A stretch of 64,000 nt of DNA from Sphingobacteriales bacterium TSM_CSM (GCA_002212725.1 MTCR01000143.1:62001-126000); one strand, 5' to 3'. Counted from the stretch's first letter, positions 32,632 through 42,627 are shown. Numbers and translations are program-made. The notes: generated by a model from the letters alone, not told the origin.

Positions 32632-34086
32632 TTACTGCGTTTGTTGTGCGCGTTTTTTTATAAACTGGTAAAACAGGCGCACCCCTTTGCCCGAGCCGTT
32701 TTTTACGCGGTAGTTTTTACCCTGCATGTTCCAGGCAACGGGTGCCATGTCAATATGCATCCAGGGGTAATTGGTAAAACATTCGAGGAATTTGGCGGCG
32801 GTAATAGCGCCGGCTTCAGAGCCGCCCACGTTTTTCAGGTCGGCAATGTCAGATTTCATTTGGTCGAGGTATTCTCGCCAAAGGGGCATTTCTACCAGGC
32901 GTTCATACACTTCCAGTCCGCTTTGTTTAAGGGTTTTGGTTTCGCGGCGGGGGGCGTTGCTCATAAGGAGCATACCCTGCGAGCCAACGGCGTAGGTAGC
33001 GGCGCCGGTAAGGGTGGCAATGTCAATTACCAGTTCGGGGTTGTATTGAGCGGCATAGCTAAGGGCATCGGCCAAAATCATGCGTCCTTCGGCATCGGTG
33101 TTCAGCACTTCCACGGTACTGCCGTTGTACATGGTTATTACATCACCGGGTACATAGGCATTTTCACCGGGTCGGTTATCGGTGGCGGGTGCCAGCCCTA
33201 TTACGTAAACGGGCAGTTTACATTTGGCTATGGCATACAGGGCACAACCTACGGCAACGGCGCCGGCCATGTCGCATTTCATAAAGTCCATAGAGTTGAG
33301 GGTAGGTTTAAGGCTAAGCCCGCCGGTATCAAACACAATGCCTTTACCTACCAGCACAATGGGTTGTTGGTTTACCGCATTTTTGGGTTTCCACTCCATT
33401 ATGGTAAAAGTAGGCGGGTCCATGCTGCCGCGATTTACGGCCAACAGTCCGCCCATTTTAAGCGCTTCTATTTTTTTCTTATCGAAAACGGTTACTTTAA
33501 AGCCCGATTTTTTGCCCATTGCCTGAAACTCGGCAGCCAGATGTTGGGCGGTTTGGTACACAGGCGGCTCGTTTATAAGGTCGCGGGCAATGCAAACGGC
33601 ATCGAGCAGGTGTTGCAGTTCTTCGGTTTCGGCGGGGGTTGCGCTGTCTTCGGGCAGTAAAATGGTTTTGAGCGAGTTTTTAATTTTGCCGGCATCTTTG
33701 GTTCGGTATTTAAGAAACTGGTAGTTGGCCAGGGTCATACCTTCGGTAAAATACCAGGCGGCATTGGGTATGCTGCTTTCATTGCTTACGGCTACCTCTT
33801 CAATTTTATATTTATTGAGCAACTGCACCGAGTCGGCGGCGGCAATACGGCAGTTTTCATGGGCAATATATAAATCGGGTTCTCTTTTAAAGTAGCTGAT
33901 GATGCGCAGGCGGTGATAGTCATTAATAACGATAGGAAAAGCTTCGGCAGCCACCTGATGCCTGATGAAATGCTGCTGTTCTTCGGTAAAACCCAGGTGT
34001 TCCCATGCGGTATGGCTGTCGGCAATGTAAACTACCGAGGTGTTTTGGGGTATTTGTGCTACAGATTTTAAATGTATATTGCTCAT
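32632..34086 (-). CDS. pepA: Leucyl aminopeptidase, M17 family
   Basis: The protein has 484 residues. The C-terminal catalytic domain carries the two-metal site: VLVGKGIVFDTGGLSLKP (Lys and Asp), MKCDMAGAVAVGCALYAI, APATDNRPGENAYVPGD and the hallmark NTDAEGRMILADALSYA with catalytic Arg. DIATLTGAATYAVGSQ completes the metal shell. The N-terminal 170 residues are the regulatory domain. It acts in the cytoplasm on N-terminal amino acids of peptides. It is transcribed on the minus strand, 116 nt upstream of pdxA, and diverges from rsmA. Confidence 0.93.
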   Translation of the reverse strand: MSNIHLKSVAQIPQNTSVVYIADSHTAWEHLGFTEEQQHFIRHQVAAEAFPIVINDYHRLRIISYFKREPDLYIAHENCRIAAADSVQLLNKYKIEEVAVSNESSIPNAAWYFTEGMTLANYQFLKYRTKDAGKIKNSLKTILLPEDSATPAETEELQHLLDAVCIARDLINEPPVYQTAQHLAAEFQAMGKKSGFKVTVFDKKKIEALKMGGLLAVNRGSMDPPTFTIMEWKPKNAVNQQPIVLVGKGIVFDTGGLSLKPTLNSMDFMKCDMAGAVAVGCALYAIAKCKLPVYVIGLAPATDNRPGENAYVPGDVITMYNGSTVEVLNTDAEGRMILADALSYAAQYNPELVIDIATLTGAATYAVGSQGMLLMSNAPRRETKTLKQSGLEVYERLVEMPLWREYLDQMKSDIADLKNVGGSEAGAITAAKFLECFTNYPWMHIDMAPVAWNMQGKNYRVKNGSGKGVRLFYQFIKKRAQQTQ

Positions 34087-34265
34087 ACAAACAAGGAGTT
34101 TATTGAAATAAATTGATATAAAGTTGTTTTTTTAAAAAAGAAGCACAAAATTAAGCAAAAACTAAGGCATAAACTATCAAATTTGCGCAATTTGGGCGTT
34201 TACTGTTAAATAATTGGCTTGCTTTGCACTTTTGTTGGTGTTTTGGCTGTATTAATTAATTTTGA

Positions 34266-35051
34266 ATGAGAAAACTGAAAGCATTTGGGCAGCATTTTTT
34301 AAGACATCCGCCTATTGCCGGGCGCATAGCGCAAAGTTTGCAATTTCCGCCCGATGCGGATGCTGTACATACTATTGTGGAAATTGGCCCCGGCCAAGGT
34401 GTTTTAACCCAATTTTTGCTTGCACTGCCCAATACCAGCGTGTTTGTGGTAGAAATAGACCACCGCTTGCCGCCATATTTGCTGGAGCGTTTTCCGCAGT
34501 TAAACGGGCATATTATTGAGCAAGATGTGCTGAAGGTGCGTTTTGAGGAGTATATAGGCGCACAGCCGTTTTGGTTGGTGGGCAATTTCCCGTATAATAT
34601 TTCGTCGCAAATTTTGTTTAAGGCCTTGCAATACCGGCAGCAGGTAAGGCAGGTGGTGGGCATGTTTCAGAAAGAAGTGGCGCAGCGCATTGTGGCAGGC
34701 AAGGGCAACAAGCAATATGGTATTTTGAGTGTGCTGCTGCAGGCTTATTTTAAAACCGAATACCTGTTTGAAGTAAGTGCCGGCAGTTTTGACCCCCCAC
34801 CCAAAGTGCAATCGGCGGTGGTACGCCTTACCCCTTCCGATGCGTATGAAAAAACCATTAACAACCATGCCCATTTTACCCAAACGGTAAAGCAAGCGTT
34901 TAACCAGCGCCGCAAAATGCTGCGCAATGCCCTGCAACCCCTGCAATACCATTTTGACCAACTGCCGCCCAACCTGCCGCAGTTAAGAGCCGAGCAATTA
35001 AGTATTGCCGATTTTATTGCCCTTTCCAATGCTTTTATAGCGCCAGACTAA
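34266..35051 (+). CDS. rsmA: 16S rRNA (adenine(1518)-N6/adenine(1519)-N6)-dimethyltransferase
   Basis: The protein has 261 residues and dimethylates the two adjacent adenosines in the loop of helix 45 of 16S rRNA with SAM. The order is KAFGQHFLRHPPIAGRIA, TIVEIGPGQGVLTQFLL (SAM motif I), FVVEIDHRLPPYL (acidic loop), WLVGNFPYNISSQILFKAL (the NFPYN catalytic motif), FQKEVAQRIVAGKGNKQYG and the C-terminal FDPPPKVQSAVVRL with NQRRKMLRNAL. All hallmarks are intact and the length is typical. It diverges from the M17 gene and is followed 139 nt later by neuB. Confidence 0.95.
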   Translation: MRKLKAFGQHFLRHPPIAGRIAQSLQFPPDADAVHTIVEIGPGQGVLTQFLLALPNTSVFVVEIDHRLPPYLLERFPQLNGHIIEQDVLKVRFEEYIGAQPFWLVGNFPYNISSQILFKALQYRQQVRQVVGMFQKEVAQRIVAGKGNKQYGILSVLLQAYFKTEYLFEVSAGSFDPPPKVQSAVVRLTPSDAYEKTINNHAHFTQTVKQAFNQRRKMLRNALQPLQYHFDQLPPNLPQLRAEQLSIADFIALSNAFIAPD

Positions 35052-35189
35052 CCACACTGCCCGCCGCATCAAAGGTAAAATTGCCAACCTTACCGGCAAA
35101 ACAGGTGTTTTTTACCTGTATGTTGCCTGCCCAACCGCAAACACCCCACAGGTTTTAACAATTTGCTTTGCTAAATATAACACCGATTC

Positions 35190-36224
35190 ATGAACCACCA
35201 CCTACCGCCCACACTTATTATTGCCGAGGCAGGGGTAAACCACAACGGCAATTTGCACATGGCCAAACAACTTATTGAAGTTGCCGCCAATGCCGGCGCC
35301 AATTATGTAAAGTTTCAAACCTTTAAAACAGAAAGGCTGGTTAGCCGAAGCGCCCAAAAAGCGCAGTACCAGGCCGCCAATACCGGCAACAACACCGAAG
35401 GGCAGTTTGACATGATAAAACGCCTTGAACTGGACGAAAACGCGCACTATCAACTGCTGGAGCATTGCCAAAAAACGGGCATCGGGTTTTTATCTACTGC
35501 TTTTGATTTGGAGAGCATTGACCTGCTAAAAAAACTGGGCTTAACCTTGTTTAAAATTCCGTCGGGCGAAATTACCAACCTGCCATACCTGCAAAAAATT
35601 GCCTGCCATGCCGGCAATGTTATCTTATCTACCGGCATGGCCAATTTGTCTGAAATTGAAGCCGCCCTGAGTGTGTTGCTGCAAAACGGGCTGCAAAGAA
35701 GCCAGATTACCCTGCTGCACTGCAATACCGAATACCCAACCCCTATGGCCGATGTAAACCTGAAAGCCATGCAAACCATGGCGCAAACCTTTGGGGTTAA
35801 AACAGGTTACTCAGACCATACCAACGGCATTGAAGTGGCCATTGCTGCCGTGGCGCTGGGGGCAGTGTGTATTGAAAAACATTTTACCTTAGACCGAAAC
35901 CTGCCCGGCCCCGACCACCGCGCCTCTCTTGAACCCGATGAACTGAAAAATATGGTTCAGGCCATCAGAAATATTGAACAGGCCTTGGGAAACGGCATTA
36001 AGCAGCCCTCGGCTTCGGAGTTGAAAAACAAGCCTGTTGCCCGAAAAAGCATATATACCGCCCGCCCGTTGCCCGCCGGACATCTGCTTACCCCCGATGA
36101 CCTGGAAATGAAACGCCCGGCTTACGGCATTTCGCCTATGGATATGCAACTGGTGTTGGGTAAACAACTTAAAACCGGTTTGCCTGCCGAGCACCTGCTT
36201 CAATTAACCGACCTGATTTTGTAA
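35190..36224 (+). CDS. neuB: N-acetylneuraminate/nonulosonate synthase (NeuB family)
   Basis: The protein has 344 residues. It condenses phosphoenolpyruvate with an N-acylated hexose to make a sialic-acid-type sugar. The TIM barrel shows IIAEAGVNHNGNLHMAKQLI, ANYVKFQTFKTERLV, GIGFLSTAFD, FKIPSGEITNLPYL, ILSTGMANLSEIE, LLHCNTEYPTP (metal His), GYSDHTNGIEVAIAAVALGA (metal His) and EKHFTLDRNLPGPDHRASLE. The C-terminal SAF domain (residues about 285-344) reads KSIYTARPLPAGHLLTPDD. Whether the product is Neu5Ac, legionaminic or pseudaminic acid cannot be told; no CMP-transferase or epimerase gene is adjacent, so it is an orphan here. Confidence 0.9.
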   Translation: MNHHLPPTLIIAEAGVNHNGNLHMAKQLIEVAANAGANYVKFQTFKTERLVSRSAQKAQYQAANTGNNTEGQFDMIKRLELDENAHYQLLEHCQKTGIGFLSTAFDLESIDLLKKLGLTLFKIPSGEITNLPYLQKIACHAGNVILSTGMANLSEIEAALSVLLQNGLQRSQITLLHCNTEYPTPMADVNLKAMQTMAQTFGVKTGYSDHTNGIEVAIAAVALGAVCIEKHFTLDRNLPGPDHRASLEPDELKNMVQAIRNIEQALGNGIKQPSASELKNKPVARKSIYTARPLPAGHLLTPDDLEMKRPAYGISPMDMQLVLGKQLKTGLPAEHLLQLTDLIL

Positions 36225-36271
36225 AACAGGACTGATTTTTTACAGGCACCCATAAACAACCGGTACAAGCA

Positions 36272-36664
36272 CTACTCCTGTATTTTTTCGGCAAAAGCTA
36301 TAATATGCCCGTCGGGGTCATAAAAATAGCAGGCGCGGTCGCCCCAGTCGTAGTCTTTTACCGGGCATATAAGGGTTGCGCCGGCAGTAAGGGCATTTTC
36401 CTGCTCAAGCCATACGTTGTTTACGGTTATATACAGTTCGCAGCGCGGAATGCCGTTGCCGGTTTGCGGGTGCGGTGTTTTGCCATTTAAAATTTTGGCA
36501 ATGCTGTTGTTGGGCATTAACCCTATTTTGCAGTTTGGGGCAATGGTAAATTCGGTCATGCCCGGTACGTGCAGGGTGGGTTCTATGCGCAGCAGGCGGC
36601 TGTAAAACAGGCGGCTTGCTTCCTGATTTTGTACATACAAAATGGTTTGGAGCGCGGCTATCAT
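36272..36664 (-). CDS. VOC/glyoxalase superfamily protein
   Basis: The protein has 130 residues. It is a single vicinal-oxygen-chelate domain: LQTILYVQNQEASRLFYSRL (first beta-alpha unit), IAPNCKIGLMP, then CELYITVNNVWLEQENALTA and ACYFYDPDGHIIAFAEK. The final Glu is a potential metal ligand. The enzyme class (isomerase, dioxygenase or binding protein) is not determinable. Its start lies 8 nt after the stop of the lipoprotein gene at 36673, so the two are co-transcribed. Confidence 0.83.
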   Translation of the reverse strand: MIAALQTILYVQNQEASRLFYSRLLRIEPTLHVPGMTEFTIAPNCKIGLMPNNSIAKILNGKTPHPQTGNGIPRCELYITVNNVWLEQENALTAGATLICPVKDYDWGDRACYFYDPDGHIIAFAEKIQE

Positions 36665-36672
36665 ACAGCCAA

Positions 36673-37161
36673 CTATTTCTTTGGATGATGTACAAAAGAG
36701 AAAGATTGCGGCTGCCCGTCCATGCTGCCGCTAACTTCGGTTACCAGCGTTGTGTTGTTATCTTTCAGTTGGTAGGTAATTTTTTGCGGAAACTCGTGTT
36801 GCGGATTTTCAAACACCGCTTTATTGTCTGTTACCGATGTAAGCCTGAACGGTACGCCTTTGCCTGTTCCGCCGCCTCTAAGACTTTTTATGTAAACATT
36901 ATACGTTATTTGTTTGTTTTGCCGGGTAACAAAAATTTGTTCGCGCAGCAGGAATTTGCCGTTTATGTTTTCTACTACCTGTGCGGTATAAATGGTATCG
37001 GGGTGTTTACCTCTTTGCCAGGTTTCCACAACTTGCCGCCCGTCTATTTGCCATTTGCCAAGCAGGTTTTCAAAAAAAGGTTCTCCGGCGGATTTTTGGC
37101 AGCCGCACAGGGCGGTAATGACAAACAAAAGAACAACACAGCAAACAAGTGTATATTTCAT
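36673..37161 (-). CDS. Lipoprotein with DUF6265-like domain
   Basis: The protein has 162 residues from the ATG at 37161; an earlier in-frame start at 37218 would spoil the signal peptide. MKYTLVCCVVLLFVITALCG with Cys at residue 21 is a lipobox. The domain reads FFENLLGKWQIDGRQVVETW, NGKFLLREQIFVTR, YNVYIKSL and AVFENPQHEFPQKITYQL, the lGtW...EtW..........F.NP.HdFPq.i.Y pattern of the DUF6265 family. These are small beta-barrel, lipocalin-like proteins of unknown ligand. It is expected to sit on the outer or inner membrane facing the periplasm. Confidence 0.75.
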   Translation of the reverse strand: MKYTLVCCVVLLFVITALCGCQKSAGEPFFENLLGKWQIDGRQVVETWQRGKHPDTIYTAQVVENINGKFLLREQIFVTRQNKQITYNVYIKSLRGGGTGKGVPFRLTSVTDNKAVFENPQHEFPQKITYQLKDNNTTLVTEVSGSMDGQPQSFSFVHHPKK

Positions 37162-37277
37162 AAAAGTAAGTTTGGCGGTTTGTTGGGGTAGTTGCAGTTG
37201 GCTGCAATTTTGGGGCAAGATAAGGTTTTGCCGCCATTATAAAGGGTTTAGGCAAAACTATTGTTAAAAACGGGGCA

Positions 37278-38723
37278 TTAACCCGTAATTTCTTTTGCTT
37301 TTGCCAGCAGCCAGTCGCGGAAGGTAATTTGGGAGCAGGCGGCAATTTCGGCGGCAATTTCGGCATCTTTAAGCCGGTATTCTTTAAGTTTTGCCAGCCG
37401 TGCGGTAAATTTTACAAAATTGCCGGTGTTGGCAATTCGCTGCGGCGGAAAATTGTCTTCGTTGTTGCTAAGGTAATGTTTAAAGGTGTCAATTTGGGCG
37501 TAAAGCAGGTCAAACTCATCAATTTCATAAAAAATGCGGAGCAGCAGGCATTTAATATCCATGGTAGAGTAGTAGTAATTGGGGTGTGCAACGGCCAAAA
37601 ACTGCATGGCAAGGGCATATTTTTTTTGGTAAAAACAAATATTGGCCATGCAAAAATGGTAAATATCGGGCTGTACCTGTTGTGGCAAATTAAGGTAGCA
37701 CTGTTGCAGGGTGGTTTCAGCCCAGACAATATTACCGGTTCTAAGGGCAATTAACACGGCATTAACCAGCCACATGACCGAAACAGTAGTTTCGCCCGGG
37801 TTGAGGTGGGTGTTTAGCTGCATTTCGGTTTGGTAAACATGCAGCAATTCGGTTAAATAGTGTTCATTACCATCGCGTATGGCTTTCATGCAGTAGTTTT
37901 CCAGATTAATATAGCAATTTCGCACATCGTTGTCGGGTAGTTGCGGGGCAAAATCTTTGAGCAGCAGTTTCAGTTGCAGGTAGAATTTTTCGTTGCCGGT
38001 TGCCAGCATTTCTACCAGCAGGTAATAGGCTTTTACCGGCACACTTACATTGGGCAGTGTTTGCCACAAGACTTCTATGGCTTGCCGCCATTGGGCTTCC
38101 TGCTCAAAAGGGTGTTGGTAAATATTGCGGGCATTGAGGTAAAACAGGTAGTGGTTAAGCAGGTAATAGAGGTAGTATTCGCCCAGCGCCTCTATACCGG
38201 CGTTCAGGTTTTTTTGTTTAATCATGGCAGGCACATCATCGGGGTAGCGGCGGTTGTAATGCATAAGTGCTTGTAATTCAAGACTAAAGTGGCTGCGCAG
38301 GTAATCTTCGTTTTTAACGGGCATTTTTTCCAGGTTATGGCGTGCCTGTTTAAGTTGGTGTTCAAAAAGGTGGTAGGCGCTGCGGCGGTTAAGTTCGTCA
38401 AGCAAATATACATCAGGCAAAACGGGTTGCCAGAACAGGTTTTCGGTAATCAAAAAACGGTACACCAAATCGGCCAGCCGGCTGCACAGGTTGCGCATTA
38501 CCTGGTCGTTGTAGGGGTGTTCTTTACCAAACACCCGTGCATACACTTTTTCTTTTGCTACACCGGAGCCATCAAATCCGGGGTAATATGGCAGCAAAGC
38601 CTGCAGCAACTGCACACACCGCTTGTTGCGGTTATGATAATTACTTTCAACAAATGCAGCCAAAAGTTCCGTTTCTTTTGCCGAAAGTATTTTAAGATAC
38701 TGTACCAACCTGGTTTGTTCCAT
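37278..38723 (-). CDS. Bacteroidota-specific helical (TPR-like) protein, paralogue of 724-2190
   Basis: This is a 481-residue soluble protein. Residues 1-90 carry the shared block: LSAKETELLAAFVESNYHNR, VAKEKVYARVFGKEHPYNDQ and VMRNLCSRLADLVYRFL. Helical repeats follow, with Leu/Tyr-rich pairs, and a conserved stretch (YHFCMANICFYQKKYALAMQ, then DIKCLLLRIFYEIDEFDLLY) that has a counterpart in the 724 protein (TAYIYNKAKLHFHKAEYGKV, DSKAMLLKTYYETEETEALL). Hence the two are full-length homologues. The function of the family is not known to me. It diverges from the large secreted protein at 38970 and has its own transcript. Confidence 0.7.
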   Translation of the reverse strand: MEQTRLVQYLKILSAKETELLAAFVESNYHNRNKRCVQLLQALLPYYPGFDGSGVAKEKVYARVFGKEHPYNDQVMRNLCSRLADLVYRFLITENLFWQPVLPDVYLLDELNRRSAYHLFEHQLKQARHNLEKMPVKNEDYLRSHFSLELQALMHYNRRYPDDVPAMIKQKNLNAGIEALGEYYLYYLLNHYLFYLNARNIYQHPFEQEAQWRQAIEVLWQTLPNVSVPVKAYYLLVEMLATGNEKFYLQLKLLLKDFAPQLPDNDVRNCYINLENYCMKAIRDGNEHYLTELLHVYQTEMQLNTHLNPGETTVSVMWLVNAVLIALRTGNIVWAETTLQQCYLNLPQQVQPDIYHFCMANICFYQKKYALAMQFLAVAHPNYYYSTMDIKCLLLRIFYEIDEFDLLYAQIDTFKHYLSNNEDNFPPQRIANTGNFVKFTARLAKLKEYRLKDAEIAAEIAACSQITFRDWLLAKAKEITG

Positions 38724-38969
38724 GAAAAAACAATTAAAAAAACCGCAAAAAAAAGTTACAATCCGGGGGCTAAATTAAGCTAAAAATCTTGTTTTTAAAG
38801 GCTTTTAAAAAATGCCACACAAAAAAGCGCGGTTACAACCGTGTTTTTTTTTCTTTATTTTTCCGGGCTTTTCAAAGTTACTTTGCAACAGTTAGAACAT
38901 ACAGAATAAGTGTGCCGCAAAAAATAAAACAGGCAATTACCTTACTCACCACTTCAACCACTCGCATCT

Positions 38970-41900
38970 ATGAACAGAATTTTTACCCTCTTACTTGCCA
39001 TTTTTTGTTACACAGGCATATTACATGCACAAACCGGTTTGCCGGTAATTGCACAACACCCGCGGTTAATGGTAAACAGCGCCATAAAAACCGCCCTTAT
39101 GGACAAGGCGGCTGCCAACCACCCCGATTATACAGCCATGCTTGCGCAGGCCAACAGCTATGCCACCAAACCCGTGCTGCCGTTTAACCAAACCAACATG
39201 CATGTGTGGAACACCAACTATATTTTTTACTCTTACTACGGCTCAAGCTGGCAAGATGCTGCCATGCCGCTGGCTTTTGCCCACCTCATAGCCAAGGGTA
39301 ACAATACCGGCAGTTTTCCTACTGCCTACTCCAACAAACTTGTTGAACTGGCCGATGTAATTATTGCTGCACAATCTGACCCTGCCAATACCTGCACCGG
39401 TTGTTACAACCCCATACAAGGCAACGGACACTACGCTTCCAGGCATGTGGGGCTGGTAATTGGCATTATTTTCGATTTTTGTTACAATGAACTGGGCGCA
39501 GCCCGCCGCGCTCAATTGGTTGAGGTAATGAACCAATGGTTTGATAACATACGGCAAAACGGCTATCAAAAAAACGACCGTTCTACCGGCAATTATTTTT
39601 GGGGACATGCCTTTGCCGCCGCCTGTATGGGCTACGCCTCTTATGGCGACAACCCCACCGCGCAAACTATGATAGACTGGGCGCGTATGCGTTTTGACGG
39701 TACTCCCTCTGCCTTGGTAACATCGGGGTATATACCCAACGACTACCTGTCGCAGACTTTTGAGGGCGGCTATGAGCCGTATGTGGGCATGGGCTGGCTT
39801 TCTACCCCCATGAGCGGAAACCCGCAACTTGGCGGACAGCAAATTCAGGGTTGGGCTTATGGTTCGCATAACTGGATGCGGGTTATGGATTACATGCTCA
39901 TAGTTAAAACCGCCACCGGCGAAGACCTGCCTGCCGCCCGCCAAAATTGGCTGGTACAAATGATGTACGCTACCAAACACGCGCTGTTGCCCAACCGCTA
40001 CGAAATTGACCACTACAGCGATTGGGGCGGCAACTACGGCAATCTGGTGCCGCATTCTTTTCCCATACGGCTGGCTTACCTGCTGGCAAACACCCCCTAT
40101 GGAGCCAATGCACAACATCTTGCTCAAACCGATATTTTACCTTATGTTATGTGGGGCTGGATTGTGTGGGACCCCGAAAAATGGGAAAAATTCTACTACA
40201 ACGATAATACCCGGCCACAGGCACCTATTGACGCTCCGCCCTACTACAGCGGTTTTTCCGATGGCTACGCTCAGTGGGCAGGCAACGGCGCTTGGCCGTA
40301 TTTCCTCATGCGCCAAAGTTGGGATACCACCGCCACCTGGGCTGGTTACCACGCCGGTAATTTTCAATACGATGACCATCAGCATTTCGACGCCGGAAGC
40401 ATGGAACTGAAAAAAGGCAGTTACTACCTGCTTACCGATGCCGGCTCATGGAAAGACGGCGACCCCAACGGCTTTACCGGCAACAACACCTTAGCCGAAA
40501 ACTCGGGCAGCAAAAACACCCTCTATTTCAACGATTACGGCGATTATATGCCCATAGATTACCGTACCGTGGGCGGGCAGTTTTACTACGGAAAAGATCA
40601 GGTAGCCGCCAACGAACAAAATAACACCTTTACCCGCATAAGAAGCAACTGTACCTCGGCCTACAACCGGAATGCCAACCAAGCCGATACCATAAACCGA
40701 AAACTCGATTTCTTTTACCGCGATTTCCTCTACCTGCGCGATGCCGATATTTTTGTACTGTATGACAAGGTAAAAAACAAATCGCGCGCATCGGGGCCGG
40801 CATACGAAAAACACCTGCGCTGGCATTTTCCGGTAAATGCGCCCACCGTAAACGGAAACAGCATTACTGCCATACATGGCAACGCCAAACTTTACATACA
40901 CACGCTTTTGCCTGCCGCCAACCTGAGCATTAACCTGGTGAACGAAATAAACAACCCCGATAACACCATTGGCAGTTGGATAAACTACTATTACAATTCC
41001 GAAACCTGGCGTGCCGAGGTAAAAGATGCCACCAACCCCTTGCAATATGACTTTTTAACCGTTTTGCAACCCGGCAATATTGCCACCGCCGAAATGGTAA
41101 GCATAAATACCGCCTCTAACGACGGGCTGCTTACCGGCTGCCAGATAACCCTGCCATCGGGTGCTGTGGAAGTGGTGTTTTTTAACAATCAGGCTGTGCC
41201 GCTGCCAATGCCGGTTACCAATACCAACTACAATTTTTCGGGCAACATAAATGCCTGGCATACTATATGCGGCGTGGTGCCCAATGCCACATATCAGGTA
41301 AGTTACAGTGCCGGCGTGGTATCGGTGGTGCAAAACGCATCGGGCAATGTAACGGCTTCGTTATCGGGGGTGTTGCGCTTCAACCTTAGCCAGTTGGTTA
41401 CCTGTGCCACACCCAATGCCATTATTACCCCAATTGGGCCTACTGTATTTTGCAATGGCGGCAGTGTACGCCTTGAAGCAGCCGATTTAACGGGCATACC
41501 GGGCATTACCTACCAATGGTACCAAAACGGCCTTGCCATAAATGGTGCTACCGAAGTACTCTATACGGCCGAAACATCGGGTAACTACACGGTACTGATT
41601 ACTGCACCCGGCGGCTGTTCCGATGAAAGTGCTTCCATCAGCGTAACAGTACACGCATCGCCTGCCGTAGCACTTAACCCTGCGGGAAACACCGCCATTT
41701 GCAACACGCAAACGCTGCTTTTAACCGCCCAAAGCAATACCGCCACGGCATACCAATGGCTGCAAAACGGCAACCCCATTATTGGCGCTACCCAAAGCAC
41801 CTTCACTGCCACCGGTTCGGGTTCGTATGCGGTGCAGGTAACAGATGCCAATGGCTGCGCTGCCCTGTCGGAAACAGCCAATGTAACCTATACACCCTAT

Positions 41901-42563
41901 TGCGCACTGTTGGTAAAAGCCAAAATCTGGCTTGAAGGTGCGTATATGATGAGCGGGCAAATGTCGGCGCAACTGAGCGCGGGCAACCTTATACCAGCTG
42001 CCCAACCTTATAACGCTGCACCTTGGTATTATTTTGGTTCCGAAACGCTTACTGCCGTTCCGGCCGATATGACCGACTGGGTATTGCTGGAACTTTTAGA
42101 TGCCGATAACAACATGGCTGTAGCCGGCCGCCGCGCCGCCCTGCTTAAAACCGATGGCTCGGTGTGGGATACCGATGGTATGCAAGGAGTAAAATTTACC
42201 AACCTGCCCAACGGTATTTATTACCTGTGTGTACGCCACCGCAACCACCTGGCGGTAATAAGCAGTATGCCGGTTGATGTTTCGGGCACTGTACCGTATA
42301 ATTTTTCCACCGCTGCTTCGCAGGCGCTTGGCCCCGCACAACTGAAACCCATTGGCAACGGCGCATTTGGCCTGTATGCCGGCGATATAAACGCAGACGG
42401 AGTAATAAATTATACCGATTACAACCTCTATATGCCCCAAACATCGCTCAACAACGTGTATGCGCCGGCAGATGTAAACCTGGATAAAGCGGTAAATACC
42501 CTCGATTTTGACTTTTTCCGCCCCAACATCAGCCATCTGGGCATGAGCCTGTTACGATATTAA
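38970..42563 (+). CDS. Secreted heparinase II/III-like polysaccharide lyase with Ig-like and dockerin-like modules
   Basis: The protein has 1197 residues. A signal peptide (FTLLLAIFCYTGILHAQ) is followed by HPRLMVNSAIKTALMDKAAA and an all-helical toroid (about 20-400; GNYFWGHAFAAACMGYASYG, QTFEGGYEPYVGMGW). The beta-sandwich lyase domain begins near 445 with NFQYDDHQHFDAGSMELKKG and YLLTDAGSW, the conserved HxHxDxG..l..g..lltDaG pattern of PL12/PL21-type enzymes. Ig-like repeats of 85 residues follow (VFCNGGSVRLEAADL, ITYQWYQNGLAINGAT; and AICNTQTLLLTAQ, AYQWLQNGNPIIGAT). The last 230 residues, with GDINADGVINYTDYNLYMPQ, resemble a calcium-binding dockerin-like end. Its likely job is attack on uronic-acid polysaccharides outside the cell. 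Confidence 0.78.
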   Translation: MNRIFTLLLAIFCYTGILHAQTGLPVIAQHPRLMVNSAIKTALMDKAAANHPDYTAMLAQANSYATKPVLPFNQTNMHVWNTNYIFYSYYGSSWQDAAMPLAFAHLIAKGNNTGSFPTAYSNKLVELADVIIAAQSDPANTCTGCYNPIQGNGHYASRHVGLVIGIIFDFCYNELGAARRAQLVEVMNQWFDNIRQNGYQKNDRSTGNYFWGHAFAAACMGYASYGDNPTAQTMIDWARMRFDGTPSALVTSGYIPNDYLSQTFEGGYEPYVGMGWLSTPMSGNPQLGGQQIQGWAYGSHNWMRVMDYMLIVKTATGEDLPAARQNWLVQMMYATKHALLPNRYEIDHYSDWGGNYGNLVPHSFPIRLAYLLANTPYGANAQHLAQTDILPYVMWGWIVWDPEKWEKFYYNDNTRPQAPIDAPPYYSGFSDGYAQWAGNGAWPYFLMRQSWDTTATWAGYHAGNFQYDDHQHFDAGSMELKKGSYYLLTDAGSWKDGDPNGFTGNNTLAENSGSKNTLYFNDYGDYMPIDYRTVGGQFYYGKDQVAANEQNNTFTRIRSNCTSAYNRNANQADTINRKLDFFYRDFLYLRDADIFVLYDKVKNKSRASGPAYEKHLRWHFPVNAPTVNGNSITAIHGNAKLYIHTLLPAANLSINLVNEINNPDNTIGSWINYYYNSETWRAEVKDATNPLQYDFLTVLQPGNIATAEMVSINTASNDGLLTGCQITLPSGAVEVVFFNNQAVPLPMPVTNTNYNFSGNINAWHTICGVVPNATYQVSYSAGVVSVVQNASGNVTASLSGVLRFNLSQLVTCATPNAIITPIGPTVFCNGGSVRLEAADLTGIPGITYQWYQNGLAINGATEVLYTAETSGNYTVLITAPGGCSDESASISVTVHASPAVALNPAGNTAICNTQTLLLTAQSNTATAYQWLQNGNPIIGATQSTFTATGSGSYAVQVTDANGCAALSETANVTYTPYCALLVKAKIWLEGAYMMSGQMSAQLSAGNLIPAAQPYNAAPWYYFGSETLTAVPADMTDWVLLELLDADNNMAVAGRRAALLKTDGSVWDTDGMQGVKFTNLPNGIYYLCVRHRNHLAVISSMPVDVSGTVPYNFSTAASQALGPAQLKPIGNGAFGLYAGDINADGVINYTDYNLYMPQTSLNNVYAPADVNLDKAVNTLDFDFFRPNISHLGMSLLRY

Positions 42564-42597
42564 ACGCACTGTTTGTAGATTGATTGAAAGTTAAGCG

Positions 42598-42627
42598 GCC
42601 GCCGTTGTGTAAAACGGCGGCTTTTTT
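42598..42627 (+). terminator. Terminator of the lyase-like gene
   Basis: GCCGCCGTT (42598-42606) and AACGGCGGC (42613-42621) pair perfectly around GTGTAA, followed by TTTTTT. It lies 34 nt after the stop codon. The rest of the 311-bp gap to 42875 shows only the leader of the next gene. Confidence 0.9.

Noticed and set aside
32641-33660. 339-codon plus-strand frame opposite the M17 aminopeptidase
   Set aside because: It lies entirely in the complement of a well-conserved enzyme and shows no domain of its own.
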